Shown: in pieces, positions 8,519-19,981 of the stretch
Position numbering within the stretch: the first letter of the stretch is position 1
How the letters are laid out: every line of letters begins with the position of its first letter
Assembly: GCA_910575405.1 (NCBI GenBank)
Contig: CAJTER010000009.1
Span: 1-64,000 of the forward strand
Reading direction: 5' to 3'
Length of the DNA stretch: 64,000 nucleotides
Source of the DNA: Clostridia bacterium
GTDB taxonomy: Bacteria; Bacillota; Clostridia; Peptostreptococcales; Anaerovoracaceae
Translations under genes and position numbers: made by a program
The notes under the pieces: generated by a model
Seen by the model: the letters and a program-made list of their open reading frames with translations, nothing else
The model's database searches: none
Told to the model about the DNA's origin: nothing

Positions 8519-9499
8519 CTACACCCCCAGCCCAAACTTCTCCTTCACCCGCTTCATGGTCTTTTCGGCAATGGCGTTTGCCCGCTCGGCGCCGTCCTTT
8601 AATACGCGGATCAGTTCTTCAGATTCGCGGATTTCACTATATTTTTCTTTGATAGGGGCCAGGGCTTTTGTGGTGACCTCTACCAGGTCTTTTTTGAAGT
8701 CGCCGTATCCGCAGCCTTCGTATTGTTTCTCAATATCCGGGATTTCGATGCCGGAAAATACGCTGTAGATGGTCAGCAGATTGCTGACTCCCGGCTTGCT
8801 TTGCGGATCAAAGCGGATACTGCCTTCTGAGTCAGTGGTGGCCCGCATGATGGATTTTTTGATTTTATTCGGCTCGTCGAGGAGAGAGATGCGACTGTGG
8901 ATGTTTTCCGCGCTCTTGCTCATTTTCTTTTCCGGGTCGTCTAAGGCCATGATACGCGCGCCGGCTTTTAAAAATCTTCCGTCCGGCACTACGAAGGTCT
9001 TTTTGTATTTATTGTTGATTCTGGTGGCGATGTCCCTGCATAACTCAATATGCTGCTTTTGATCGTTTCCAACAGGGACGATATCTGTGTCATACAGGAG
9101 GATGTCTGCTGCCATCAGTATCGGATAAGTGAATAGCCCTGTGGGAGCCGATTCTTTACCTTTGCTTTTATCTTTAAATTGAGTCATGCGGGAGAGCTCG
9201 CCTGTATAGGAATTGCAGGTCAGTACCCAGGAAAGTTCTGCATGTCCGGGAACATCAGATTGAACAAATACGATAGATTTTTTCGGATCAATTCCTACTG
9301 CAAGATAAAGGGCCGCAACATCTAAGGTATGTTTTCTCAGCTCTTTTGGATCTTGAGGAACTGTGATGGAATGCATATCTACGATACAGTAGATGCATTC
9401 ATTTTCATCCTGCAGCTCAACGAACTGCTTTAAAGCTCCTAAATAATTTCCGATATGGATATTTCCTGTAGGTTGTACGCCTGAAAATACTCGTTTCAT
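8519..9499 (-). CDS. trpS: Tryptophanyl-tRNA synthetase
   Basis: 326 aa class I aminoacyl-tRNA synthetase charging tRNA-Trp. The HIGH motif appears as NIHIGNY (residues 12-18) and the KMSKS motif as KKMSKSAEN near residue 192. Length is normal for bacterial TrpRS. An open frame runs on to 9625, but AGGAAAGGAA just before the ATG at 9499 and the conserved MKRVFSGVQPTG start fix the beginning. It stands alone, with a terminator behind it and the sigma-factor gene upstream. Confidence 0.95.
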   Translation of the reverse strand: MKRVFSGVQPTGNIHIGNYLGALKQFVELQDENECIYCIVDMHSITVPQDPKELRKHTLDVAALYLAVGIDPKKSIVFVQSDVPGHAELSWVLTCNSYTGELSRMTQFKDKSKGKESAPTGLFTYPILMAADILLYDTDIVPVGNDQKQHIELCRDIATRINNKYKKTFVVPDGRFLKAGARIMALDDPEKKMSKSAENIHSRISLLDEPNKIKKSIMRATTDSEGSIRFDPQSKPGVSNLLTIYSVFSGIEIPDIEKQYEGCGYGDFKKDLVEVTTKALAPIKEKYSEIRESEELIRVLKDGAERANAIAEKTMKRVKEKFGLGV

Positions 9500-9575
9500 A
9501 CTTATTCCTTTCCTCAAATATGCCGGCACTTTTGTGATTGCTTGCCTTTTGGCAGCGCCGTCATTTTCTTTGCTA

Positions 9576-10310
9576 TTAGCACTGTGATTCCTGCTGAAAC
9601 CGTTTTCTGATATTTTTTTCAGCACGTGAAATCGTCATTTGGGACACGCCCAGCTTTTTGGCGATTTCTGCCTGTGATTTATCTTCAACAAACCTCTGTT
9701 TGAAAATATATTTATTGGTATCGCTTAATTCATGCAATACTTTTGAAATCATTTCACTGTATTCCAGCCGGTTGTATCCGGCGTCTTCTACAGCAGCGTA
9801 GCGTTCAAAGGCAGCGTTTTCTCCTTCGTCTCCCGACTCGTCAAAGGTCTGGTTTAAGGAAAAAGCATTATATGCCATGCTGCTCTCCATTGCCTGAAAA
9901 ACTTCTTCCTCCGAATGGCCGATGTAGTCTGCCAGCTCAGGGATGGTGGGCGTTCGCTGGTACTTATTAAACAGTTCATCTTTTGCAGCCTGAATTTTTC
10001 CTGATATTTCCTTCATTCTGCGGGGTACTTTGACGCTCCATTCCTTGTCGCGGAAGTATTTTTTTATTTCACCGATAATGGTGGGGGTGGCAAAGCTGGA
10101 AAACTCGTATCCCTTGGAAGGGTCAAACCTTTCTACAGCGGAAATCAGAGCCATGGCGCCGACCTGATATAGATCGTCGTATTCCACACCCTTGTTCAAA
10201 TACTTCCGTATTAAAATATCCACCATATACAGATAAGACTCCACAATTTCATTTCTCAGTGAAATGTCTTTTTTCTTATGATATCGGTCGAACAATTCCT
10301 GATTCAGCAT
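9576..10310 (-). CDS. SigB/SigF/SigG-type alternative sigma factor
   Basis: 244 aa with regions 2, 3 and 4: AISAVERFDPSKGYEFSSFA is region 2, WSVKVPRRMKE the start of region 3, and QAEIAKKLGVSQMTISRAEK the region 4 helix-turn-helix. Length and the RDKEWSVKVPRR signature place it in the general-stress/forespore subfamily rather than ECF. Its start overlaps the end of the RsbW-like gene by 7 nt, so the partner gene probably encodes its anti-sigma factor. No anti-anti-sigma (RsbV/SpoIIAA) gene lies beside the pair. Which of SigB, SigF or SigG it represents cannot be settled here. Confidence 0.88.
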   Translation of the reverse strand: MLNQELFDRYHKKKDISLRNEIVESYLYMVDILIRKYLNKGVEYDDLYQVGAMALISAVERFDPSKGYEFSSFATPTIIGEIKKYFRDKEWSVKVPRRMKEISGKIQAAKDELFNKYQRTPTIPELADYIGHSEEEVFQAMESSMAYNAFSLNQTFDESGDEGENAAFERYAAVEDAGYNRLEYSEMISKVLHELSDTNKYIFKQRFVEDKSQAEIAKKLGVSQMTISRAEKNIRKRFQQESQC

Positions 10311-10705
10311 TTATGTTTCACCATTCTGATACTGTTTCCATCTTCTGCCTTAACGATTTCTACTTCATTCATCAGTGATTTTATAATATAGATGCCCAGA
10401 TTGCCTTCATTGGGGCAGTCGAGACAAGGTTTTTTGCATTTTTCAATTCCATGTTCGCAGCATTTGTCCGAAATGGTGATGGTTATTTTTTCTTCATCAA
10501 TCCGGCATTCCACCTCATAAAAATTGATAAACCCGTCAAAGCCGTGGCATGAAATGTTTTTACATGCTTCACCTACTGCAATTTCAATATCTTCGATTGC
10601 CTCTATATTAAAATTTGCCGTGCCTGCGGCAGATCCTACCGCAAGCTTGGCGATTTTCACGTATTCAGGTTTGCCGGGTATTGAAAATTTCAACAAATCC
10701 CCCAT
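10304..10705 (-). CDS. RsbW/SpoIIAB-like anti-sigma factor (GHKL ATPase domain)
   Basis: 133 aa, the size of RsbW-type serine kinases. The N box is VGEACKNISCHGF (residues 45-58), degenerate compared with the usual EACTNAIEHG. The G-box region is NEGNLGIYIIKSLMNEV. A Cys-rich stretch (KCCEHGIEKCKKPCLDC, residues 82-98) sits where the ATP lid would be, which is unusual and could bind metal or sense redox state. It overlaps the downstream sigma factor gene and follows gyrA by 11 nt, so it may be partly transcribed with the gyrase genes. Confidence 0.82.
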   Translation of the reverse strand: MGDLLKFSIPGKPEYVKIAKLAVGSAAGTANFNIEAIEDIEIAVGEACKNISCHGFDGFINFYEVECRIDEEKITITISDKCCEHGIEKCKKPCLDCPNEGNLGIYIIKSLMNEVEIVKAEDGNSIRMVKHKC

Positions 10706-10716
10706 CTTACTTTCTC

Positions 10717-13224
10717 CTATTCTGTCTTTATTTCAATCTGGCCGCTCTTACCATGATCGTTTTTCGGTTCCTCCGGCTTTTCTTCCAATTCATCCTCTTT
10801 AATGACCTTTGCCAGAGCGATGATGTTGGAATCTTCCTCCACCTTCATGATCTTTACGCCCTGAGTCGCTCTTCCCAGTACGGAAACGTCCTTTGCTTCG
10901 ATGCGGATGATGATTCCATCCGAATTGATGAGGAGGATTTCATCGTCCTCGTTTACAACCATAGCGCCAACAAGTTCGCCGGTCTTTTTGAATTTGCCCT
11001 TATCGTAGGTGAGAAGGCCCTTTCCGCCTCTTACCTGGATCTTGTAATCCTTCACCGGAGTCCGCTTGCCGTAGCCGTTGGTGGTAACCACCAACAGTTC
11101 CTGATCCGGCTGCACCAGTTCCATGGCAACGACTTCGTCGTCATCTTCCAGCTTGATAGCTCGTACGCCGCCGGCGATTCTTCCCATGGGCCTGACGTCG
11201 TCCTCTGAGAAGCAGATGCACTTGCCGTTTTTGGTGACAATGATCACGTTGTCCGTGCCTGTAGTCTGCTTGATGTCTACCAGCTGGTCGCCTTCCTTGA
11301 GATTGATGGCCAGAAGGCCGTTTTTGCGGCTAGTGTCAAAGCTTGAGAGGGCGGTCTTTTTAATGGTTCCCTGTTTTGTAACTGCCATCAGATATTTTTC
11401 CTCGGAAAATTCCTGGATGGGAATGATGGCGGTAATACGTTCTCTCTGCATGAGATTGAGGAAGTTGATGGCAGGGGTTCCCTTGGCCGTTCTGGTGGCT
11501 TCCGGAATCTCGTAAGCTTTGATCTTATGCGCTTTTCCTGTATTGGTAAAGAACATCAGGTAATCGTGGGTAGAAGTCATAATCAGGTTTTTTACAAAGT
11601 CGTTTTCCCTGGTGGTCAGACCGGTAATGCCTTTTCCGCCCCGTTTCTGGGTCTTGTAGGTGTCGGCTGGAATCCGCTTTAAGTAGCCCAGGTGGGTGAG
11701 GGTGACGGCGACCTGTTTTTCCTGAATCAGATCTTCCTCTTCGATTTCCGTTGTTCCTGCTGTAATTCTGGTTCTTCTTTCATCCTGGTATTTTTCTTTG
11801 ATCTCCAGGAGTTCGTCTCGGATAACGCCCATCATTTTGTCATCGTCCGCAAGAAGCTCGTTGTAATAGGCGATCTTTTTCTGCAGCTCCGCGTATTCTG
11901 CTTCGATTTTTTCCCGTTCCAGTCCCTGCAGGCGGGCCAGTCTCATGTCCAGGATGGCCTGGGCCTGTATTTCGGAAAGGCCAAAGCGATCCATCAGCTT
12001 TTCCTTGGCGTCGTTGTAGCTGGAGCGGATGATGCGGATGATTTCATCGATGTTGTCTAAGGCAATGCGCAATCCTTCTAATATGTGGGCCCTTGCTTCC
12101 GCCTTTTTGAGGTCGAATTTGGTTCTTCTGGTGACAACGTCGAACTGGTGCTTCAGGTATTCGTCAAGGATTTCGTACAGGGTGAGGATCTTTGGCTGGC
12201 CGTTCACCAGGGCTATCATGATCATGCTGTAGCTTTCCTGAAGCTGGGTATGTTTGTATAGTCTATTGAGGATGATCTGCGGGTTGGCGTCCTTTTTCAG
12301 CTCAATGACAATACGCATTCCGCCTCTGCTGGAGGATTCGTCCCTGATGTCGGAGATTCCTTCTACCCGCTTGTCCTTGACCATTTCGGCGATCTTTTCG
12401 ATGAGCCTTGCCTTGTTGACCTGGTAGGGGATTTCCGTTACCAGAATCTGCGATCTTCCTCTTGTGGTTTCTTCTATTTCCGTTTTGGAGCGGACGATGA
12501 CCTTTCCCTGGCCGGTTTTATAAGCGTTTTTGATGTTGTTCTTGCCTATAATGGTGGCGCCTGTGGGAAAGTCAGGGCCTTTTACGATCTGAATCAGATC
12601 GTCAATGGTGCAGTCCTTGTCCTCGATCATTTTTACAGCAGCGTCAATGACTTCCCCCAAATTATGAGGAGGAATAGAGGTTGCCATGCCCACCGCGATG
12701 CCATTGCTGCCGTTTACCAGCAGGTTCGGTATTCTGGAAGGAAGGACAGTCGGTTCCTTTTCTTCCTCATCAAAGTTAGGCATAAAGTCAACGGTTTCTT
12801 TTTCAATATCCCGCAGCATCTGCAGGGCAAAGGGCGTCATTCTGGCTTCCGTGTAACGCATTGCCGCAGCGCCGTGGCCGTCTACAGAGCCGAAGTTTCC
12901 GTGGCCATCTACCAGCATATATCTGGTGGAAAAGGGCTGGGCCAGTCTTACCATCGCATCGTAAATGGAGCTGTCGCCGTGAGGATGATATTTACCCATG
13001 ACTTCACCTACAATACGGGCTGATTTTTTGTATGGCTTGTCCGGTGTAACCCCAAGGCCGCTCATACCGTATAAAATTCTTCTGTGTACGGGCTTTAATC
13101 CGTCCCGCACATCGGGAAGGGCTCTTCCTACGATTACGCTCATGGCATAGTCGATGTAGGAGTCCTTCATTTCCTTGTATATTTCATGCTGGATCAGCTT
13201 TTGATCCTCAATTAAATTCGCCAC
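10717..13224 (-). CDS. gyrA: DNA gyrase subunit A
   Basis: 835 aa breakage-reunion subunit of gyrase. The catalytic tyrosine is in [11 protein letters not shown] (about residue 124) and the quinolone-resistance region reads [13 protein letters not shown]. The C-terminal six-blade domain contains the GyrA box QRGGKG (about residue 530), which distinguishes it from ParC. It starts with GTG at 13224, supported by AAAGGGGG upstream, and lies 13 nt after gyrB. Position 83 (E. coli numbering) is Ser in GDSSIYD, the quinolone-sensitive state. Confidence 0.97.
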   Translation of the reverse strand: MANLIEDQKLIQHEIYKEMKDSYIDYAMSVIVGRALPDVRDGLKPVHRRILYGMSGLGVTPDKPYKKSARIVGEVMGKYHPHGDSSIYDAMVRLAQPFSTRYMLVDGHGNFGSVDGHGAAAMRYTEARMTPFALQMLRDIEKETVDFMPNFDEEEKEPTVLPSRIPNLLVNGSNGIAVGMATSIPPHNLGEVIDAAVKMIEDKDCTIDDLIQIVKGPDFPTGATIIGKNNIKNAYKTGQGKVIVRSKTEIEETTRGRSQILVTEIPYQVNKARLIEKIAEMVKDKRVEGISDIRDESSSRGGMRIVIELKKDANPQIILNRLYKHTQLQESYSMIMIALVNGQPKILTLYEILDEYLKHQFDVVTRRTKFDLKKAEARAHILEGLRIALDNIDEIIRIIRSSYNDAKEKLMDRFGLSEIQAQAILDMRLARLQGLEREKIEAEYAELQKKIAYYNELLADDDKMMGVIRDELLEIKEKYQDERRTRITAGTTEIEEEDLIQEKQVAVTLTHLGYLKRIPADTYKTQKRGGKGITGLTTRENDFVKNLIMTSTHDYLMFFTNTGKAHKIKAYEIPEATRTAKGTPAINFLNLMQRERITAIIPIQEFSEEKYLMAVTKQGTIKKTALSSFDTSRKNGLLAINLKEGDQLVDIKQTTGTDNVIIVTKNGKCICFSEDDVRPMGRIAGGVRAIKLEDDDEVVAMELVQPDQELLVVTTNGYGKRTPVKDYKIQVRGGKGLLTYDKGKFKKTGELVGAMVVNEDDEILLINSDGIIIRIEAKDVSVLGRATQGVKIMKVEEDSNIIALAKVIKEDELEEKPEEPKNDHGKSGQIEIKTE

Positions 13225-13237
13225 TTTTTACCCCCTT

Positions 13238-15184
<1,947 letters not shown>

Positions 15185-15349
15185 TCAATCTGCTTAATCT
15201 ATGAAAGTCTTCTTTTTATGAAATATTGCGGATTTTCTCTGATTCCTGTATCTCATTACCACTCAAATAGTTCATTAACGATATATCTTTTTTATTCCAT
15301 TCTATAACGATTATAGTGAATAATTTCCATAGATATACCATTATACAAC

Positions 15350-15381
15350 AAAAACGCATCTTTTACAAGAATGCGTTTTTT
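15350..15381 (-). terminator. Terminator between recF and gyrB
   Basis: Inverted repeat AAAAACGCAT / ATGCGTTTTT around an 11-nt loop. The T-run follows on both strands, so it can end the dnaA-dnaN-recF transcript on the minus strand. The remaining 190 nt up to gyrB are AT-rich with TATAAT-like boxes and presumably hold the gyrB promoter. Confidence 0.7.
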
Positions 15382-15441
15382 GCTGTTCAAAAAAGGCTCT
15401 ATTTTGGCTTAATCGATTTTCATTTGAGGGACCGCTCATAA

Positions 15442-16620
15442 CTATATCGTATCCACAATCCCATCCACAGCGCCATTTTTAATATGAAAATATTTAATAT
15501 GCTTTAAAGCTTGCTCCACGTCTTTTGAAAGTTCCGTTGTAGTAATGAAAATTTGCACATGTTCCAGAGATTCGATCAGGTACTGCTGCCTGCTCTTATC
15601 CAGCTCCGAGAGCACATCGTCTAAGAGGAGCGCCGGATATTCGCCGGTTTCCTCTTTGATGAGCTTTATCTCGGAAAGCTTGAGGGAGAGGGCTGCTGTC
15701 CGCTGCTGTCCCTGGGAGCCGAATTTGCGGATGTCCATGCCGCCGGACTGGAGCCGCAGATCGTCCTTGTGGGGGCCTCTGGAGGTAGTTCTGTTTTTCA
15801 GATCCCGCTGTCGGCTGCTTTTCAGCTCCTGGTAAAAGTCCATCTCAATATCCTCGCTGCTACCGCTTACCGGTATGTTGGATTCGTAAAAGACTCTCAG
15901 ATTTTCTTTTCCCGCCGTAATTTCGCTGTGAATGCTGTTGCTGATCAAGTCTAGCTTTTTCACAAAGGTGTTGCGGTAGGAAATGATCTTGCCGCCGTAT
16001 TCGGATAATTTTCTGTCCCACACGTCCAGCACCGCTTCATTGATATTCTGGCCTTTTAAGTACATATTCCGCTGCATGAGGGTCCTTTTGTAGTTGTCGA
16101 GTATACTTAAATAAAGGGGCTTTATCTGACACAGCTCCCGATCTACGAATTTTCGGCGCTTTTCCGGTTCATCCTTTACAATTTTCAGATCTTCCGGGGA
16201 AAAGATGACTATATAGATAAGGTTAAAAAGATCTGCCAGCTTGTCGATCTTCAATCCATTGATCTTGATGCCCTTTTTTCCCATCTGGTTGACTGCAAGC
16301 TCCACGATATTTTCGCTTTCTTCCTTTTTGTCTTTATCAAAATCGGGATTGGAAGCGTTTATAAGCCGATCCAGCATATGAACCCCTCTTTCCACAGCCG
16401 TGGTGATTTTAATGCGGAAAAAGTCGGATCCAAAGCGGATCATATCCCGATCCTTATTGGTGCGAAAGGATTTTCCCATGGAGGTTATGTAAATGCTTTC
16501 CAGGAGATTTGTCTTTCCCTGGGCATTTTCTCCGTAAAAGACATTGACCCTGGGATCAAAAATTACCTCCAGGGCCTCATAATTACGAAAGTTTTGAAGT
16601 TCTATTTTTTTGACATACAT
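15442..16620 (-). CDS. recF: DNA replication and repair protein RecF
   Basis: 392 aa SMC-like ATPase that loads RecA at gaps. Walker A is GENAQGKTNLLES (residues 34-46), the signature is around SQGQQRTAALSLKL and Walker B is ALLLDDVLSELD. It lies 41 nt after dnaN on the same strand. The small S4-domain gene (yaaA) found between dnaN and recF in Bacillus is absent. Confidence 0.96.
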   Translation of the reverse strand: MYVKKIELQNFRNYEALEVIFDPRVNVFYGENAQGKTNLLESIYITSMGKSFRTNKDRDMIRFGSDFFRIKITTAVERGVHMLDRLINASNPDFDKDKKEESENIVELAVNQMGKKGIKINGLKIDKLADLFNLIYIVIFSPEDLKIVKDEPEKRRKFVDRELCQIKPLYLSILDNYKRTLMQRNMYLKGQNINEAVLDVWDRKLSEYGGKIISYRNTFVKKLDLISNSIHSEITAGKENLRVFYESNIPVSGSSEDIEMDFYQELKSSRQRDLKNRTTSRGPHKDDLRLQSGGMDIRKFGSQGQQRTAALSLKLSEIKLIKEETGEYPALLLDDVLSELDKSRQQYLIESLEHVQIFITTTELSKDVEQALKHIKYFHIKNGAVDGIVDTI

Positions 16621-16661
16621 ATTTTTATACCTTAATATATCTTTAAATATTTTAATATACC

Positions 16662-17804
16662 TTAATACGTTGATGTGATCCTTACAGGCAGGATCAGATA
16701 TTCAAAACTCCTTCCTTCCAGCGGCTTTACAAGACATGGGGTAGTGCTTGTATTAAATTCCATTTTGATTTCATCATCGTCAACCGCTTTTAATACATCA
16801 AGGACATATTTTGAGTTAAAGCCGATTTCCAGGTCATGTCCTGTTTTTTCCATGATGATCTCTTCTTTTACATTTCCTTCCTCTGATTTTGAGGTGATGG
16901 TTATGAGGTTGCCATCAATAGTCAGCTTGATCAAATTATTTTTTCCTTCTTTTGCAAGCAGGGAAGCTCGTTCAATGCCGCTCTGAAGGGCCGTTCTTCC
17001 TACCTGCAGTGTGGTGCTGCTGTCGGAAGGGATGATATCCCGGTATTTGATGAACTCTCCTTCCAGCAGGCGAACTACCACCTTAGTTGAGTCGATGAGG
17101 ATGATGGCTTTTTTCTCGTTAATGGCAATGCTGATGGTTCCATCTTCTTCCTCGGATTCGGAAATTGATTCGGAAATGATTTTGCTGACTTCATTTAAGA
17201 TCTTGGCAGGTATTACAATTTTCATGCTTTCCCCGCTTTCTTCGCTTGCCATTTCTTCCCTTGCAATGGCCATGCGGAACCCATCTAAAGCTACCATGCT
17301 GACGCCATTTTCATTGACTTCCAAAAGCACGCCTACGATAATGCCCTTGGATTCGTCGATACTGGCTGAAAAGGAAGTTTTTGCTATCATATTTTTGAAC
17401 ACTTCTTTATTAAAGGAAATTAAATTAGAATCATCTTCCAGATCTTCAATATCCGGGAATTCTTCTGGATCAGCTCCTACGATTGTAAATTCGGAAGAAG
17501 AAGTTTTTATGAGAAGCGTGCAGTTTGCTTTTTCTTCGATCAAAATTTCTTCATTTGGAAGCTTTCGGATGATGTCGCTGAACAGTTTCGCGAAAACAAC
17601 GATGGATCCTCCGCTTTCCACATTTACGTCAATTTCTTTTTCAATACTCAGCTCCAGATCCGATGCTGAAAGGATCAGAGTTCCGTCTTCTGTGGCTTTT
17701 ATCAAAATTCCTTTTAAAACAGGAATCGTTGTCTTTGCGGATACTGCCTTTGATACTGTATTTAAGGCTTTTGAGAGAGTATGCTGGCTGCATGTAAATT
17801 TCAT
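16662..17804 (-). CDS. dnaN: DNA polymerase III beta subunit (sliding clamp)
   Basis: 380 aa, three clamp repeats. It starts MKFTCSQHTLSKALN and ends with the conserved clamp C-terminus (EYLILPVRI). An acidic insert SESISESEEEDG near residue 205 is longer than usual. AAGGAGGT lies 8 nt before the ATG. It is downstream of dnaA after a 230-nt spacer containing origin-type elements. Confidence 0.97.
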   Translation of the reverse strand: MKFTCSQHTLSKALNTVSKAVSAKTTIPVLKGILIKATEDGTLILSASDLELSIEKEIDVNVESGGSIVVFAKLFSDIIRKLPNEEILIEEKANCTLLIKTSSSEFTIVGADPEEFPDIEDLEDDSNLISFNKEVFKNMIAKTSFSASIDESKGIIVGVLLEVNENGVSMVALDGFRMAIAREEMASEESGESMKIVIPAKILNEVSKIISESISESEEEDGTISIAINEKKAIILIDSTKVVVRLLEGEFIKYRDIIPSDSSTTLQVGRTALQSGIERASLLAKEGKNNLIKLTIDGNLITITSKSEEGNVKEEIIMEKTGHDLEIGFNSKYVLDVLKAVDDDEIKMEFNTSTTPCLVKPLEGRSFEYLILPVRITSTY

Positions 17805-18035
17805 AAAGTTAAGACCTCCTTATATGTGTGAAGTGAGAATGTTTGGATTGGAGTTTATTTTTGGCCCAAAAATCATTCTTTCTTTTTATATATATTTTTA
17901 GTAGTAATAGTAGTAGGGGCTGTTGAAACTGTGGATAAGTGCTTTGGCCGTTCATTTTTGTACAAAAATCATTCTTTTATTTTTGTGCACAACTTGTTTT
18001 TTTTGTCCACGTATCTTGTTGATTAATCACATATT
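17805..18035. other. dnaA-dnaN spacer with DnaA box and AT-rich palindromes
   Basis: Contains TGTGGATAA (reverse of the consensus DnaA box TTATCCACA) near 17931-17939. It also carries palindromes TTTTTGGCCCAAAAA and ATTTTTGTACAAAAAT, plus TTTTTGTGCACAA. With the region upstream of dnaA it makes a bipartite origin of the Bacillus type plausible. The dnaN promoter, if any, is also here. Confidence 0.65.
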
Positions 18036-19442
18036 TTAATTACCGCTGATTTCTTCCCGCAGCGCCTTTACTACATCTGCTGTTGATTCATTTGTCTTTA
18101 TTTCCGCGGAAATTTTTTCGTAAGCATGGAGAACCGTGGTATGATCCCGTCCTCCAAAGGCATCCCCGATTTTAGGCAGGGAGGTATTGGTCATATCTCT
18201 GCACAGATACATGGCGATCTGTCTGGGATAGGCCAGGTTTCTGGTTCTCTTTGAGGACTCAATATCGGAAGCTTTGATATTGAACCTTCTGCAGACCGCG
18301 CCTTTGATGGATTCACAGGTAATGGCGGTATCGTTTCCCGAAAAAATATCTTTTAATACGTTCTTGGCGAACTTTACGGTTACCCGTTCTTCCAGCATGG
18401 TGGAAAGGCTGGTAACCCTGGTAAAGGCGCCTTCCAGCTCACGAATATTGAACTTGACTTTTTCTGCGATAAGGGTTATGACGTTAAAGAGGTCCTCGTC
18501 GATTTCCACATTTTCCAGCTCCGCCTTGCGCTTTAAAATGGCAACCCTGGTTTCATAGTCAGGGGGCTGTATATCCGCGATCATATTCCACTGAAAGCGG
18601 GAAGTAAGCCTGTCCTCCAGCTTGGTCAGCTTGTTTGGCGCCCGGTCGCTGGATATGATGATCTGCTTGTTGAGATCGTAGAGGGTGTTGAAGGTGTGGA
18701 AAAACTCTTCCTGCGTCGCTTCTTTTCCTTCGATGAACTGGATATCGTCGATGAGGAGCACGTCTACATTGCGGTATTTGTTTTTAAAGGCCCGTATCCT
18801 GGCTTTTTTCTTATCCTCTAAGGATTTGATCAGCTCATTTGTGAACATTTCAGAAGAAACGTAGAGTACGCTTTTTTCCGGATAATGCTCCATTATGTAA
18901 TGACCGATTGCATGCATCAGATGCGTTTTCCCAAGCCCTGATCCGCCGTAGAGAAAGAGCGGGTTATAGGCAAGAGAAGGGGCGTCGGCTACTGCAACGG
19001 CTGCCGCGTAAGCATATTTATTATTATTTCCTACTACAAAATTTTCAAAATTATATCTGGGATTAAAATAAAATTCATCCTTTAATAGCTGAGTCGGCTG
19101 TTCGGTGGAGTTTTCGCCGGCAGCAGGGGCGTTTCCTTCGTTTTCCTGCTTTTGCTTTTCTTTTTCTCTTTCTTCTTTTTCATCTTCATCCGGCTCCAGC
19201 TGAAGGATGACTCTGTAAGGTTCTTTTAATACGGTTTCCACCTTGTGCTGCAGGTTTTCCATATAGCGATCCCGTATTACCTTCATAGAGAATTCTTCCG
19301 GGGATTCCAGATACAAAATTTTCAGCTCATCATTCAGCTCCGTTGGTTTTAAGGGCGCAAACCAGGTCTGATAGCTGATTGGAGTCAGATCAATTTCCAG
19401 AAGTTTTAAAACTTCCTCCCATACTTGCTTTTTGTTTTTCAT
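18036..19442 (-). CDS. dnaA: Chromosomal replication initiator protein DnaA
   Basis: 468 aa. Domain I (residues 1-85) begins VWEEVLKLLEIDLTPISYQTW. A charged Glu/Lys-rich linker follows (residues 90-125). The AAA+ domain has Walker A GGSGLGKTHL and Walker B VLLIDDIQF. Domain IV ends with the DNA-binding signature GGRDHTTVLHA. It binds the DnaA boxes on either side of its own gene, and one box sits inside its promoter, implying autoregulation. It heads the minus-strand series dnaA-dnaN-recF. Confidence 0.98.
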   Translation of the reverse strand: MKNKKQVWEEVLKLLEIDLTPISYQTWFAPLKPTELNDELKILYLESPEEFSMKVIRDRYMENLQHKVETVLKEPYRVILQLEPDEDEKEEREKEKQKQENEGNAPAAGENSTEQPTQLLKDEFYFNPRYNFENFVVGNNNKYAYAAAVAVADAPSLAYNPLFLYGGSGLGKTHLMHAIGHYIMEHYPEKSVLYVSSEMFTNELIKSLEDKKKARIRAFKNKYRNVDVLLIDDIQFIEGKEATQEEFFHTFNTLYDLNKQIIISSDRAPNKLTKLEDRLTSRFQWNMIADIQPPDYETRVAILKRKAELENVEIDEDLFNVITLIAEKVKFNIRELEGAFTRVTSLSTMLEERVTVKFAKNVLKDIFSGNDTAITCESIKGAVCRRFNIKASDIESSKRTRNLAYPRQIAMYLCRDMTNTSLPKIGDAFGGRDHTTVLHAYEKISAEIKTNESTADVVKALREEISGN

Positions 19443-19489
19443 TATGCTGGTACTCTTTCCTAAATCTCTAAATCAAATGGAATAAACTT

Positions 19490-19519
19490 ATCATAGCAGA
19501 AAAGTTATCCACAGGCAAT
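19490..19519 (-). promoter_or_regulatory. dnaA promoter overlapped by a DnaA box
   Basis: On the minus strand TTGCCT (19519-19514), an 18-nt spacer and TATGAT (19495-19490) form a promoter about 50 nt before dnaA. The perfect DnaA box TTATCCACA (19506-19514) occupies the spacer and touches the -35 box, the classic arrangement for repression of dnaA by DnaA. Confidence 0.6.
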
Positions 19520-19665
19520 GTAAATTTATTTTTGTTGCAAAAATAAAAGATGCAGAAGTTATCCACCAGCTGTGGAAAAAGTTGTGCAAAATTTCCACAA
19601 TCGGCCCCTTGATTTATTTTTGGCAAAAATCCGACAAAAATAAATCAAAAAGCAAAATAAAAGAT
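19503..19665. other. Replication origin region (DnaA box cluster and AT-rich palindromes)
   Basis: DnaA boxes: TTATCCACA (19506-19514), TTATCCACC (19560-19568), TGTGGAAAA (19572-19580, inverted) and TTTCCACAA (19593-19601). The second and third face each other across CAG. Around them are AT-rich palindromes, including TTATTTTTG/CAAAAATAA arms around TTG, and GATTTATTTTG with CAAAAATAAATC. This, its place between the two diverging gene blocks, and the nearby parS sites identify oriC. Confidence 0.8.
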
Positions 19666-19694
19666 TTGACACATCCCGCAGGCAATTGTATAAT
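19666..19694 (+). promoter_or_regulatory. rpmH promoter
   Basis: TTGACA (19666-19671), 17-nt spacer, TATAAT (19689-19694): a full consensus sigma-A promoter 84 nt before rpmH. Confidence 0.85.
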
Positions 19695-19777
19695 AATAAG
19701 GCATATGTACATGGGTTTACCTGATATATGACAAAAAAACAGAAAATTTACGGTTAAAAATAAGGAGGAGCAGATCA

Positions 19778-19912
19778 ATGAAAATGACGTACCAGCCTAA
19801 AAAAAGGCAGAGAAAGAAAGAACACGGTTTCAGAAAGAGAATGAAGACTAAGAGTGGCAGGAATGTGTTAAAGAGAAGAAGAGCAAGAGGAAGAAAAGTG
19901 TTATCAGCATAG
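19778..19912 (+). CDS. rpmH: 50S ribosomal protein L34
   Basis: 44 aa, too short for the usual ORF cut-off. It begins [18 protein letters not shown] and ends [12 protein letters not shown], the L34 hallmark of a small Arg/Lys-rich basic protein. TAAGGAGGAG lies 7 nt before the ATG. It is preceded by a perfect promoter and followed by a terminator and rnpA, the universal rpmH-rnpA order at the origin. Confidence 0.98.
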   Translation: MKMTYQPKKRQRKKEHGFRKRMKTKSGRNVLKRRRARGRKVLSA

Positions 19913-19938
19913 AGACCGCTAGCAGTGGTCTTTTTGTT
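19911..19938 (+). terminator. Terminator/attenuator after rpmH
   Basis: AGACC...GGTCT hairpin followed by five T, starting at the rpmH stop codon. It probably lowers read-through into rnpA so that L34 is made in excess over RnpA. Confidence 0.65.
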
Positions 19939-19981
19939 ATAACCTAGGAAATACTGTTTTTACGGTATTTTAATTGACGCT

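Noticed and set aside
17011-17901. 296-codon plus-strand frame opposite dnaN
   Set aside because: Serine-rich shadow of the acidic dnaN coding strand; dnaN is certain.
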